From: an uncultured Paracoccaceae bacterium
GTDB lineage: Bacteria; Pseudomonadota; Alphaproteobacteria; Rhodobacterales; Rhodobacteraceae
Assembly (NCBI GenBank): GCA_937922155.1
Contig: CAKZVL010000026.1
Span: 1 to 60,199 of the forward strand
DNA length: 60,199 nucleotides
Direction: 5' to 3'
Each line of letters begins with the position of its first letter. The stretch's first letter is position 1. A model generated the notes under the pieces. It saw only the letters and a program-made list of their open reading frames with translations. It made no database searches and had not been told where the DNA came from. Positions 52,654 through 60,199 of this stretch are shown here, piece after piece. A program made the translations under genes and the position numbers.

Positions 52654-53305
52654 ATCGCTTTTGTTAGACACTGTTTCCATCTCGATGAATGGTTATGAAC
52701 TGCTGTCTGTCCACCACAAGATCAGCGCAGGCGAGGTGTTGACCATCATGGGGCCGTCGGGAGTCGGCAAATCGACGTTGCTGTCGTACATTACTGGCAC
52801 GCTGCCGGGAGCATTTGACGCAAGCGGTCGTATTTTGCTGCATGGAGAAGATATCACCGATGCCGCGCCTCATAAGCGCAAAGTTGGAATTTTGTTCCAA
52901 GATGATCTGCTGTTTCCGCATCTTTCTGTTGGTGGGAACCTCGCCTTTGGGTTGCCCAAAGGTGGAACGCGGGCAGAACGCGCAGATAAGGTCAACGCAG
53001 CGCTTGCCGAGGTTGGCTTAGAAGGATTCGCCGACCATGATCCCGACACGTTGTCTGGTGGGCAAAAGGCGCGGGTTGCCTTGATGCGGGTGCTTTTGGC
53101 GGGGCCTTGTGCGCTTTTGTTGGATGAACCGTTTTCGCGACTTGACGCGACATTACGGGATCAAATCCGCAGCTTGGTGTTTCAACGGGCCAAAGCGTAT
53201 CAACTGCCTGTCGTGATGGTGACCCATGATCTTGACGATGCGCGGGCCGCTGGTGGCGAAATCATCACGCTTTCGGCGGCCAATTCCGGCGGCGTGGCAC
53301 CCTGA
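52646..53305 (+). CDS. ynjD: ABC transporter ATPase (YnjD type)
   Basis: A 219-residue ATPase. The TTG at 52646, with AGAGGG seven bases upstream and overlap with the permease stop, is the likely start; ATG 52685 would cut into the fold. Walker A is MGPSGVGKST, signature LSGGQKARVAL, Walker B CALLLDEP and the H-loop VTHD. The pattern VGILFQDDLLFPHLSVGGNL and LLLDEPFSRLDATLRDQ matches YnjD. The last 41 bases overlap the convergent crtC. Confidence 0.93.
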   Translation: MDKSLLLDTVSISMNGYELLSVHHKISAGEVLTIMGPSGVGKSTLLSYITGTLPGAFDASGRILLHGEDITDAAPHKRKVGILFQDDLLFPHLSVGGNLAFGLPKGGTRAERADKVNAALAEVGLEGFADHDPDTLSGGQKARVALMRVLLAGPCALLLDEPFSRLDATLRDQIRSLVFQRAKAYQLPVVMVTHDLDDARAAGGEIITLSAANSGGVAP

Positions 53306-54281
53306 CCGCCAACATGGGTTTGAGCAGCGGCGAGCGAAAACGCGTCAAATCAAGCGCCTCATGCACGCCTATTGTCTCTTCTCCGTCCAGGACGGTTTTG
53401 ACAGCAGAACGCGAATAAAACGGAGCATCTAGCATATTTAGACTCTGTTGTGGTGTCGTTCCGGGATCTGCACGCGTTGTCCGTTTCACCTGCCAAAGGG
53501 AATTTTTGAATCTTGTGCTGGGCGGAGCTGCGCAATGTGTTGCGTTGCCATCGTCGTCAAAATGCACAGCTGTTTCAAAGGTGCTGCCATCCATACGTTC
53601 CACATCATAAAACGCGGTCGCTCCGTCAGAGCATGGAAAACAGCCCCATGTCCAATAACGGAAATCTTGTTCCAAAGCGCGGGTGCCGAAGTTGGCATCG
53701 AAATAGCCCTTTCCGTTCCACTGCCAACCATCGCTTTGCAAATCCACGGAGATATCCGAAATTGGCGCAAAGGGGCGCCAGATGTGGCTGCCATCTGTTT
53801 TTAAGGGCAGTTCCACCGATGTCACCGCTCTAGGTGTCACCGTGATCGTACCCTTCACGCGGCTGATGATGGGCGGGCTTGAAATCTCATCAATTGTGAT
53901 GACCAGTTCTGATCCGGTCCAATGCATCGAGGATGGACCCACCGTTAGCGTATCGGGCGTGGTGTTTAGCGCGTTGCGTCCACGATCTGTCATCGTGAAA
54001 CGGCCACCAGCCCCATAGGTCGCAACGTTAATGCAGCAGTTATTTGCCGGATCCTTACGACCGGACCACGCATACCAAGGTGAAAAGACCGAGCCGATAA
54101 ACCCTATAATAGAGACTGCTTTTGTTCCGCAATCGCTGATCCCGTCAACGTACCACCACGCGTAACCGTTGGGTGGGACGTCGAGGTTAAAGTTTGGTCC
54201 TTCAAGATCGCCTCTGCCGCGTGCTTCCCTGAGAGTGTGGCCATCGGAATGCCCGCCCCCGGATGCGTCCCGCCCCCGCAC
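53265..54281 (-). CDS. crtC: Carotenoid 1,2-hydratase CrtC (start uncertain, nested in crtD)
   Basis: A protein of about 338 residues that hydrates the psi end group of neurosporene/lycopene derivatives. Core motifs are NGYAWWYVDGISDCG, IGFIGSVFSPWYAW, and the later DANFGTRALEQDFRYWTW. No ATG stands at the expected place. The N-terminal conserved part begins about residue 28 (GPNFNLDVPP), and the first start codon upstream is the GTG at 54281, well inside crtD (178-base overlap). The position where some relatives have an annotated Met just before GFIGSVF reads ATT-ATA here and overlaps the crtD stop. The final 41 bases overlap the convergent ynjD. Product certain, start tentative. Confidence 0.85.
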   Translation of the reverse strand: MRGRDASGGGHSDGHTLREARGRGDLEGPNFNLDVPPNGYAWWYVDGISDCGTKAVSIIGFIGSVFSPWYAWSGRKDPANNCCINVATYGAGGRFTMTDRGRNALNTTPDTLTVGPSSMHWTGSELVITIDEISSPPIISRVKGTITVTPRAVTSVELPLKTDGSHIWRPFAPISDISVDLQSDGWQWNGKGYFDANFGTRALEQDFRYWTWGCFPCSDGATAFYDVERMDGSTFETAVHFDDDGNATHCAAPPSTRFKNSLWQVKRTTRADPGTTPQQSLNMLDAPFYSRSAVKTVLDGEETIGVHEALDLTRFRSPLLKPMLAVRVPRRRNWPPKA

Positions 54282-55657
54282 AGGTACAGCCCCCGAAGGG
54301 TCGTGCGAGCCGTTGGGCGTTTGAAGGCTGCCATCATCCCATGCGGGGATCGCCCGTATAGGGACCCTAGGCTTGCTGGAAATAGACGGTTGAAGCCGGC
54401 CGGAGTTGTCATGTGGTGGGCTGTTGGCGTCGGATCGAAATGCAGGCCAAACTGGCGGAATCGCGCGAAAATCATTGTCTGACATTGGTCTTTTTCCTCT
54501 TTTTCCTCTGCCGGGTTCGACGGCGCATTCATGATGACCTCAAACCGCTGCATGGCACTGGGCGCGACCTGCCCATGATCTTGGGCGCATAGGTAAAGCG
54601 TGGCATCGCGCGGCATGTGGCCAATCTTTAGCGCGTCAAATTCGGCTTTTGGATTATCGGCGAAGAATACGGTGTGATGATGTAGGGCGACGCCATTGGG
54701 TTTTGCCGCAAACGCGCCGACATATGCCGAAAGACTGCGCGGAGATGTGGCGTCTTTGACGACCGCATCCTTTGCGGGTTGGCCGAGAAAACCAGTCTCT
54801 AACGCGCGTGGATCGCCGTTGAATAGAACCGAATCCGCCAGTATTTGCCCGGATTGTGTTTCAACGCCGGAGACGCGGCCACCCTGCTGAACCAATCGTT
54901 GGACTTTGGTATCAAACTGAAAAGTCGTCCCAAAGGATTGCGCCAAATTCATAAGGGTCTTGGCAAGCTGGTGCATGCCACCCCTTACCGCCCAAACGCC
55001 GCGCGCTTCCGCGTCGGCGATAAGCGACAGTAAGGCAGGGGATTGATAGGGGGATCCGCCAACATAGGTCGCGTAGCGCCCGAAAAGTTGGGCCAAGCGC
55101 GGATCGCTGAAGCGCTGTTGCAGTAGGCGGGCCATGGTTTGATGCGGGGCCATTTGGGTCATCAGCTTTGGTTGTCGCAATACGGTTTTGGTGAGTGCCC
55201 ACCGGCTTGGTGTGGCGGTTTGCATCATCGGACCTTCAAACGCGTCGTATAGTACTGCCGTTTGAGCCGCAAAGGCGCGATATTCATCTGCGGCCTTTGA
55301 TCCGAAAGCATTTGAAATGTTGGAAGCGGTTTCGTCCCGGTCGGCCATTAGGTCTAGCATCGTGCCATCTGGCCAATAATGACGGGCCAAAGTTTGCAAT
55401 GGTTCCAGTGTTAAGTGATCCGACAAGCGGTGACCAACGTCTTTGAATAACGCCTCAAACACCGGCTTCATTGTCAAAACGGTTGGACCAGCATCCACTG
55501 GGCCCGCAGCAGAGGGAACGACGCGCATTTTTCCACCGGGACCCGACTGCGCCTCGAGCACGGTGACGGCGCAGCCTGCATGGCTCAACCGGACAGCCGC
55601 GGCCAGCCCGCCTATTCCAGCGCCAACAATAAAAACCTTGGGTTTGTCTTCTCGCAT
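54104..55657 (-). CDS. crtD: Methoxyneurosporene dehydrogenase CrtD (phytoene-desaturase family)
   Basis: A 517-residue FAD-dependent carotenoid 3,4-desaturase. The N-terminal dinucleotide motif is FIVGAGIGGLAAAVRL and the C-terminal FAD motif is LYLCGGGTHPGAGIPMAT. The middle has MARLLQQRFSDPRLAQLFGR and YVGGSPYQSPALLSLIADAE, typical of CrtI/CrtD. AGGAG five bases before the ATG supports the start. It is divergent from crtE with two PpsR-type sites between, and crtC follows with a long overlap. Its step precedes or follows CrtC/CrtF in the spheroidene/spirilloxanthin route. Confidence 0.95.
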   Translation of the reverse strand: MREDKPKVFIVGAGIGGLAAAVRLSHAGCAVTVLEAQSGPGGKMRVVPSAAGPVDAGPTVLTMKPVFEALFKDVGHRLSDHLTLEPLQTLARHYWPDGTMLDLMADRDETASNISNAFGSKAADEYRAFAAQTAVLYDAFEGPMMQTATPSRWALTKTVLRQPKLMTQMAPHQTMARLLQQRFSDPRLAQLFGRYATYVGGSPYQSPALLSLIADAEARGVWAVRGGMHQLAKTLMNLAQSFGTTFQFDTKVQRLVQQGGRVSGVETQSGQILADSVLFNGDPRALETGFLGQPAKDAVVKDATSPRSLSAYVGAFAAKPNGVALHHHTVFFADNPKAEFDALKIGHMPRDATLYLCAQDHGQVAPSAMQRFEVIMNAPSNPAEEKEEKDQCQTMIFARFRQFGLHFDPTPTAHHMTTPAGFNRLFPASLGSLYGRSPHGMMAAFKRPTARTTLRGLYLCGGGTHPGAGIPMATLSGKHAAEAILKDQTLTSTSHPTVTRGGTLTGSAIAEQKQSLL

Positions 55658-55698
55658 GGCCTCTCCTTGATCAGGAGTGTTGACTCAATCACCGAAGT

Positions 55699-55716
55699 TG
55701 TCCAGTTTGATTGACA
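55699..55716. promoter_or_regulatory. PpsR/CrtJ-type site 1 in the crtD-crtE gap (TGT-N12-ACA)
   Basis: TGT (55699-55701), 12 bases, ACA (55714-55716). The last six bases of the site, TTGACA, are a perfect -35 hexamer for crtE, so binding would block the promoter. The site lies between divergent crtD and crtE. Confidence 0.7.
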
Positions 55717-55721
55717 GTTGG

Positions 55722-55739
55722 TGTAATCATAACGTTACA
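55722..55739. promoter_or_regulatory. PpsR/CrtJ-type site 2 in the crtD-crtE gap (TGT-N12-ACA)
   Basis: TGT (55722-55724), 12 bases, ACA (55737-55739), 5 bases after site 1 and 20 bases before the crtE start. Paired sites fit cooperative tetramer binding known for PpsR/CrtJ. Confidence 0.7.
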
Positions 55740-55758
55740 CATCCGCAAAGGACACGCC

Positions 55759-56640
55759 ATGCGCATATCAGAACGGATCGAAGCGGCGATGGATGTCGCG
55801 ATCTATTCGGGACAACATGGTGCTGCTCCGGCCAAGCTGTCAGCGGCCCTTGGATACGCGGTTAGCCCGGGTGGCGCACGTATTCGTCCAACGATCCTGA
55901 CCTCTGTTGCGATGGCGTGCGGCGATGATCGGCCGGCAATGACGGATGCGGCAGGCGCGGCGCTGGAATTGATCCATTGCGCTAGTCTTGTCCACGATGA
56001 CTTGCCTTGTTTTGACGATGCGGATCTGCGTCGGGGTAAACCCGCGGTGCATCGGGCTTTTGGTGAACCTCTCGCGGTGCTGGCGGGTGACAGTTTGATC
56101 GTAATGGGGTTTCAAGTACTGTCGCGGGCTGCTGGTGACGTGCCGGATCGGGCGCTTAGATTGATTGATATTCTCGCAACCCGCACGGGTATGCCGTTTG
56201 GCATTTGCGCCGGGCAAGGGTGGGAAAGCGAAGACAAGATTGACCTTTCTGCCTATCACCAGTCCAAGACCGGTGCGCTGTTTATCGCTGCCACGCAAAT
56301 GGGCGCTGTTTGTGCCGGGCAGGAGGCAGAGGCATGGGAAGAGCTGGGCGCGCGTATTGGTGAGGCGTTCCAAGTTGCTGATGATTTGCGCGATGCGCTT
56401 TGCGATGAAATCGCGCTGGGAAAGCCAGCGGGGCAAGATGATTTGCACGGGCGCCCGAATGCGGTGAATGAACTGGGTGTCAAAGGTGCAGTTGCGCGAT
56501 TTGATGATATTCTAGCTGGGGCCATTTCATCAATTCCGGCGTGTCCAGGCGAAGCTGCCTTGGCGCAAATGGTGCGTGCTTATGCGGATCGTTTGGTGCC
56601 TGCCGATGCGCGTGCACCACAGCATATTCCGGGTGAATAG
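55759..56640 (+). CDS. crtE: Geranylgeranyl diphosphate synthase CrtE
   Basis: A 293-residue prenyltransferase supplying C20 units for carotenoids and the bacteriochlorophyll tail. The Asp-rich motifs are [15 protein letters not shown] and [20 protein letters not shown] six bases before ATG 55759 decides the start. It is a paralogue of IspA at 27301 but belongs to the photosynthesis cluster, next to PpsR-type sites, so it is expected to be light/oxygen controlled. It shares one base with the crtF start. Confidence 0.97.
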   Translation: MRISERIEAAMDVAIYSGQHGAAPAKLSAALGYAVSPGGARIRPTILTSVAMACGDDRPAMTDAAGAALELIHCASLVHDDLPCFDDADLRRGKPAVHRAFGEPLAVLAGDSLIVMGFQVLSRAAGDVPDRALRLIDILATRTGMPFGICAGQGWESEDKIDLSAYHQSKTGALFIAATQMGAVCAGQEAEAWEELGARIGEAFQVADDLRDALCDEIALGKPAGQDDLHGRPNAVNELGVKGAVARFDDILAGAISSIPACPGEAALAQMVRAYADRLVPADARAPQHIPGE

Positions 56641-57767
56641 TGGCTGACATCGGCGTCCCACAAGTATCACGGGAGGCGGATCGTCCCTCTTGGCCTGTTC
56701 GTCTTGCCACCCAACCCATTGTTCATAAATGGATGGCGCGATTACCCATCGCGCGCTGGTTTGTGCGGCGCGAAGGCGCTGAAATGTTTGATCTGATCGC
56801 AGGGTTTTGCCAGTCGCAGGTCTTGTTTGCGCTGGTCAAGCTCGACGTACTTGAGCAACTGGTCGATCAATCCATGTCTGTGCAATTCCTTGCAAGGCAC
56901 TGCCAAGTTCCGGAAGACCGGATGCGTGTCTTGCTGAATGCGGCGGCGTCTTTGAAATTGCTGCGCAAGCGTGGCGAACAGTATTCGCTGACGTCCCGTG
57001 GCGCTGCGCTGATTACGGTCCCGGGGTTAAAGGGGATGATCGCCCATCACGACGTTCTATATCGTGACCTGTCGGACCCCGTTGCATTCTTCCGAGGTGA
57101 GGTTGAGACCGAGCTTGCCGAGTTTTGGCCCTATGTGTTTGGTGCAGGGCAGGCGGCAGACCCCGGAATCGCACGGCGGTATAGCGAACTGATGGCCGAC
57201 AGTCAGGGCTTGGTTGCGGAAGACACATTGCAGGCGATTTCGCTCAGGGGTGTTAACACCTTGTTGGACGTTGGTGGCGGAACTGGGGCATTTGTCGCAG
57301 CGGCGGCGCGGATATCGGATGCGCGCCTGGTGCTTTTTGATCTGCCAGCCGTTCTGCCGGATGCATCTGTACGGTTCGAAACATTGGGAATCGCGGACAG
57401 GGTGACGACGATTGCAGGGTCGTTTCGGGATCAGGCTTTGCCCACGGGTGCGGATGCGATCAGCTTGATCCGGGTTCTTTATGACCACAGTGACGAAACT
57501 GTCTTGAAATTGCTATCTGCGGTCAAAGCCGCACTCCCCAAAGGTGGGCGGTTGATAATCTCAGAGCCGATGACAGGTGGTGCCAAGCCGCACATGGCAG
57601 GCGATGTCTATTTCGCGCTGTATTGTATGGCGATGCGGACAGGTCGCGCACGATCGGCACAGGAAATCACTGTTCTTTTGACGCGTGCTGGATTTTCAAA
57701 TTTTACGATTCACCGATCGAAGCGGCCTTACATCACTTCAGTCATTGAGGCTGTAAACGTAGGCTGA
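56640..57767 (+). CDS. crtF: Hydroxyneurosporene O-methyltransferase CrtF
   Basis: A 375-residue SAM-dependent methyltransferase that methylates the 1-hydroxyl introduced by CrtC. The N-terminal dimerisation winged-helix part spans about 45-160. The SAM site is [16 protein letters not shown] near residue 205, and the catalytic region has [17 protein letters not shown], then [14 protein letters not shown]. The start is a GTG overlapping the crtE stop by one base. It ends before the bchC promoter. Confidence 0.96.
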   Translation: MADIGVPQVSREADRPSWPVRLATQPIVHKWMARLPIARWFVRREGAEMFDLIAGFCQSQVLFALVKLDVLEQLVDQSMSVQFLARHCQVPEDRMRVLLNAAASLKLLRKRGEQYSLTSRGAALITVPGLKGMIAHHDVLYRDLSDPVAFFRGEVETELAEFWPYVFGAGQAADPGIARRYSELMADSQGLVAEDTLQAISLRGVNTLLDVGGGTGAFVAAAARISDARLVLFDLPAVLPDASVRFETLGIADRVTTIAGSFRDQALPTGADAISLIRVLYDHSDETVLKLLSAVKAALPKGGRLIISEPMTGGAKPHMAGDVYFALYCMAMRTGRARSAQEITVLLTRAGFSNFTIHRSKRPYITSVIEAVNVG

Positions 57768-57775
57768 CACTATGG

Positions 57776-57793
57776 TGTCTAATTGGGTTGACA
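57776..57793 (+). promoter_or_regulatory. PpsR/CrtJ-type site 1 upstream of bchC
   Basis: TGT (57776-57778), 12 bases, ACA (57791-57793). It ends in TTGACA, a perfect -35 hexamer for bchC. Confidence 0.8.
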
Positions 57794-57815
57794 CAAAGCG
57801 GTGTAAGGCTAAACT
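57788..57815 (+). promoter_or_regulatory. Candidate bchC promoter
   Basis: TTGACA (57788-57793) and TAAACT (57810-57815) are 16 bases apart and lie about 60 bases before the GTG start of bchC. Both elements fall inside PpsR-type sites. Confidence 0.6.
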
Positions 57816-57819
57816 GACA
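57802..57819 (+). promoter_or_regulatory. PpsR/CrtJ-type site 2 upstream of bchC
   Basis: TGT (57802-57804), 12 bases, ACA (57817-57819). It begins exactly 8 bases after site 1, the spacing described for the bchC promoter of Rhodobacter. Confidence 0.8.
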
Positions 57820-57873
57820 TAGGACAGAATGTCGCACCTGCGCGCAGCCTGTCGATAGGGAGTTAGAAAAGCT

Positions 57874-58812
57874 GTGGAAACTCAAGCCGTTATCCTTAAG
57901 GCGCCAGGTCAGTTAGGACTGGAAAGTGTCGGAATCACCGGACCGACCTCTGCTGATATTGTTGTCGAGGTTGCGCAGACTGGCATCTCTACCGGTACGG
58001 AAAAGCTGTTCTGGACAGGTGATATGCCGCCGTTTCCCGGTATGGGCTATCCCTTGATCCCTGGATATGAGGCTGCTGGCGAAGTCGTCGAAGCCGGTGC
58101 TGATAGCGGTTTTCGCGTTGGTGAGCACGTCTTTGTTCCCGGTGCAAATTGTTACGAGGGCGCGCGTGGTCTGTTTGGGGCTGCGGCGCGTCGGATTGTC
58201 AGCGCGGGTGATCGTGCAACGCGTATCGACGCCGGGCTTGGTGCCTCTGGCGCGCTTCTTGCGTTGGCTGCCACGGCGCGTCACGCAATCGCTGGCCCTG
58301 GCAAAATGGTTCCTGATCTGATCGTTGGTCACGGTGTTCTTGGGCGTTTGCTTGCGCGACTAACTGTTGCTGCTGGCGCACCTGCGCCAACGGTTTGGGA
58401 AGTTGACCCACAGCGCATGGATGCGGCTGGCGAATACAGCGTCATGCACCCCAGTGCGGATGAGCGTCGCGACTATATGTCTGTTTATGACGCCTCGGGT
58501 CGCGGTGACATTTTGAACGATCTGATCGGTCGACTGGGTCGTGGTGGTGAAATCGTGCTTGCTGGCTTTTATACACAGCCGCTCCAATTCGCTTTTCCGC
58601 CTGCCTTTATGAAAGAGGCCAAGCTGCGCATTTCTGCTGAATGGCAGCCGGACGACATGTTGGCGACCCGGTCTTTGGTGGAAAGCGGAACGCTACGCCT
58701 TGATGATTTGATTACCCACACAAGCAAAGCGCGCGATGCAGGGCAGGCGTACAAGACCGCCTTTACCGATCCTGCTTGCCTCAAAATGATCCTAGACTGG
58801 AGCGAGCTATGA
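57874..58812 (+). CDS. bchC: Bacteriochlorophyllide dehydrogenase BchC
   Basis: A 312-residue medium-chain dehydrogenase-like protein that oxidises the 3-hydroxyethyl group of the bacteriochlorophyllide precursor to the 3-acetyl. Motifs: [33 protein letters not shown] and the nucleotide fold [24 protein letters not shown] start is preceded by GGGAG. The stop overlaps the bchX start (ATGA). Confidence 0.97.
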   Translation: METQAVILKAPGQLGLESVGITGPTSADIVVEVAQTGISTGTEKLFWTGDMPPFPGMGYPLIPGYEAAGEVVEAGADSGFRVGEHVFVPGANCYEGARGLFGAAARRIVSAGDRATRIDAGLGASGALLALAATARHAIAGPGKMVPDLIVGHGVLGRLLARLTVAAGAPAPTVWEVDPQRMDAAGEYSVMHPSADERRDYMSVYDASGRGDILNDLIGRLGRGGEIVLAGFYTQPLQFAFPPAFMKEAKLRISAEWQPDDMLATRSLVESGTLRLDDLITHTSKARDAGQAYKTAFTDPACLKMILDWSEL

Positions 58813-59810
58813 AAGATGAAGTCCCAAATCTAAAGGACTACAACGACGCCCTCCGTGCGGAAGCGGCGGAGCCAACGCTCGAAGTTCCTCAGGGGGAGCC
58901 GACGTCCAAAACGCAGATCATCGCGATCTATGGCAAGGGCGGCATCGGCAAATCATTCACGCTCGCCAATCTCAGCCACATGATGGCCGAAATGGGCAAG
59001 CGGGTCCTGCTAATTGGCTGCGATCCAAAATCCGACACCACTAGCCTGCTGTTTGGCGGCAAGGCCTGCCCGACGATTATCGAAACATCCTCCAAGAAAA
59101 AGCTAGCCGGTGAAGAAGTGAAAATCGGCGACGTTTGTTTCAAACGTGGCGGCGTTTTCGCAATGGAGCTGGGCGGCCCAGAGGTTGGGCGCGGCTGCGG
59201 TGGTCGCGGGATCATCCATGGGTTTGAACTACTGGAAAAACTGGGATTCCATGATTGGGACTTTGACTATGTCCTTCTCGATTTTCTTGGCGATGTTGTT
59301 TGTGGCGGTTTCGGTCTGCCTATCGCGCGAGACATGGCGCAGAAAGTGATCTTGGTGGGCTCCAATGACCTCCAGTCCCTCTATGTGGCTAATAATGTAT
59401 GCTCTGCCGTCGAGTACTTCCGCAAGCTCGGTGGTAATGTCGGTGTGGCTGGGCTTGTCATTAACAAGGACGATGGCACTGGCGAAGCCCAAGCCTTTGC
59501 CAAAGCAGTAGACATTCCCGTTCTTGCAGCGATCCCGCAAGATGATGATCTGCGCAAAAAATCGGCGAACTATCAGATTGTTGGCACCCACGAAAGCAAG
59601 TGGGGTGAGATGTTTGAGGGTCTGGCCGAGGCTGTTGGCATCGCGCCGCCTGTGCGCCCAACGCCGCTTGATCAGGATGGCTTGCTTGGCCTGTTCGACG
59701 CCAAGGACACAGGTGGCGACTATCAATTGGTACCAGCCACCGATGTCGATATGCGCGGCAAAAACGCGGCCCCTCAGGAAAGCCTAGAGGTGATTTATGA
59801 CGATGCATAA
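58809..59810 (+). CDS. bchX: Chlorophyllide a reductase iron protein BchX
   Basis: A 333-residue NifH-like ATPase that delivers electrons to BchY-BchZ for reduction of the chlorin B ring. Motifs: P-loop [11 protein letters not shown], switch region [10 protein letters not shown], and the two cluster-ligand cysteines in GRGCGGRGI and [11 protein letters not shown] of the dimer-bridging [4Fe-4S] centre. The ATG at 58809 (ATGA overlap with bchC) is preferred to an upstream start in the bchC frame region. It is followed by bchY after 36 bases. Confidence 0.98.
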   Translation: MKDEVPNLKDYNDALRAEAAEPTLEVPQGEPTSKTQIIAIYGKGGIGKSFTLANLSHMMAEMGKRVLLIGCDPKSDTTSLLFGGKACPTIIETSSKKKLAGEEVKIGDVCFKRGGVFAMELGGPEVGRGCGGRGIIHGFELLEKLGFHDWDFDYVLLDFLGDVVCGGFGLPIARDMAQKVILVGSNDLQSLYVANNVCSAVEYFRKLGGNVGVAGLVINKDDGTGEAQAFAKAVDIPVLAAIPQDDDLRKKSANYQIVGTHESKWGEMFEGLAEAVGIAPPVRPTPLDQDGLLGLFDAKDTGGDYQLVPATDVDMRGKNAAPQESLEVIYDDA

Positions 59811-59846
59811 TCAACCCTCAGCACCCCAAAACCAAAAGGTCCAAAA

Positions 59847-60199
59847 GTGAGCGACCGTGAAGGATATGAAGTCGGTTATGACGACGCGGGCAGCGTGCAG
59901 ATTATCGAAGGCGTAGATCGCCCCGAGGTGTCTGACGACGTGCAAGCGACTGCGTTGTCTGGCGGCTGCACGGCTGGTGCGGCCACGATGGAAGAAGCGG
60001 CGCGCAATGCGGGGCAATCTGAGTTGCTGGATCAATTCGCCAAGGACTATCCGCAAGGACCACACGATCAACCACAGAGTATGTGCCCGGCGTTCGGATC
60101 TTTACGCGTAGGCCTGCGGATGAAGCGTGTGGCCACGGTATTATCCGGTTCGGCTTGTTGTGTGTACGGCCTCACGTTCGTGTCCCATTTCTACGGCGC
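59847..60199 (+). CDS. bchY: Chlorophyllide a reductase subunit Y BchY, 3' end outside window
   Basis: The open frame runs off the right edge; 117 residues are visible from a GTG start with AAAGG seven bases upstream. The visible N-terminus is acidic (EGYEVGYDDAGSVQIIEGVD) and then reaches the conserved QSMCPAFGSLRVGLRMKRVA, TVLSGSACCVYGLTFVSHFYG region, which holds the cysteine ligand of the catalytic-component cluster and is typical of BchY. The gene is the third of bchC-bchX-bchY and probably continues into bchZ. Confidence 0.94.
   Translation, partial: MSDREGYEVGYDDAGSVQIIEGVDRPEVSDDVQATALSGGCTAGAATMEEAARNAGQSELLDQFAKDYPQGPHDQPQSMCPAFGSLRVGLRMKRVATVLSGSACCVYGLTFVSHFYG

Overview
The window looks like chromosomal DNA of an alphaproteobacterium of the Rhodobacteraceae (marine Roseobacter group) that can make bacteriochlorophyll. 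The evidence is the left part of a photosynthesis gene cluster at the right edge (crtC-crtD divergent from crtE-crtF-bchC-bchX-bchY), paired TGT-N12-ACA sites of the PpsR/CrtJ type, petP-petR regulators, the xseB-ispA-dxs block, an ilvE/petPR divergent pair and a Hint-domain protein. I cannot name the genus; Loktanella/Yoonia/Octadecabacter-like is a guess.

Layout. 0-8 kb: a very large, Asp-rich, calcium-binding type I secretion substrate (start outside the window), facing its own export machinery: adaptor (HlyD type), ABC exporter and a TolC-like lipoprotein. 8-11 kb: M48 lipoprotein protease, tRNA-Leu(CAG), NDUFA9-like protein and uppP. 11-18 kb: glutamate synthase gltD and gltB with an extra exported protein between them, ending at a clear terminator. 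18-24 kb: Hint protein, mtgA, GST, queG, soluble PQQ-type sugar dehydrogenase and an EamA exporter. 24-30 kb: ilvE, petP-petR, acetylpolyamine/histone deacetylase-like protein, xseB, ispA and dxs (isoprenoid precursors that would also feed carotenoid and bacteriochlorophyll tails). 30-39 kb: a ThDP enzyme coupled to a class III CoA-transferase, a TTC38-like protein and the periplasmic glucan genes opgC-opgG-opgH. 39-44 kb: a minus-strand operon (class II aldolase, epimerase-like protein, rhodanese, esterase) divergent from an IlvD/Edd sugar-acid dehydratase. 44-48 kb: a membrane-anchored sugar dehydrogenase-cytochrome c fusion, an O-antigen-polymerase-like membrane protein, a strong terminator and an A+T-rich gene-free stretch. 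48-53 kb: phytanoyl-CoA dioxygenase-like protein and a ynjF-ynjB-ynjC-ynjD transporter/lipid enzyme operon. 53.3-60.2 kb: the photosynthesis cluster.

How it fits together. IspA and Dxs supply prenyl diphosphates; CrtE makes geranylgeranyl diphosphate; CrtC, CrtD and CrtF carry out the late spheroidene/spirilloxanthin steps; BchC, BchX and BchY act in the chlorophyllide-to-bacteriochlorophyllide branch. PpsR-type sites sit in both photosynthesis promoter regions. The rest is mostly housekeeping. The less ordinary parts are the large adhesin locus, an 11-bp tandem repeat in the signal-peptide coding region of the extra glt-operon gene, the ThDP/CoA-transferase pair, the dehydrogenase-cytochrome fusion, the ynj operon beside the photosynthesis cluster, and several structured intergenic stretches. 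I found no CRISPR array, intact insertion sequence, phage or obvious novel defence system. All start-site choices, operators and promoters were read by eye without any search.
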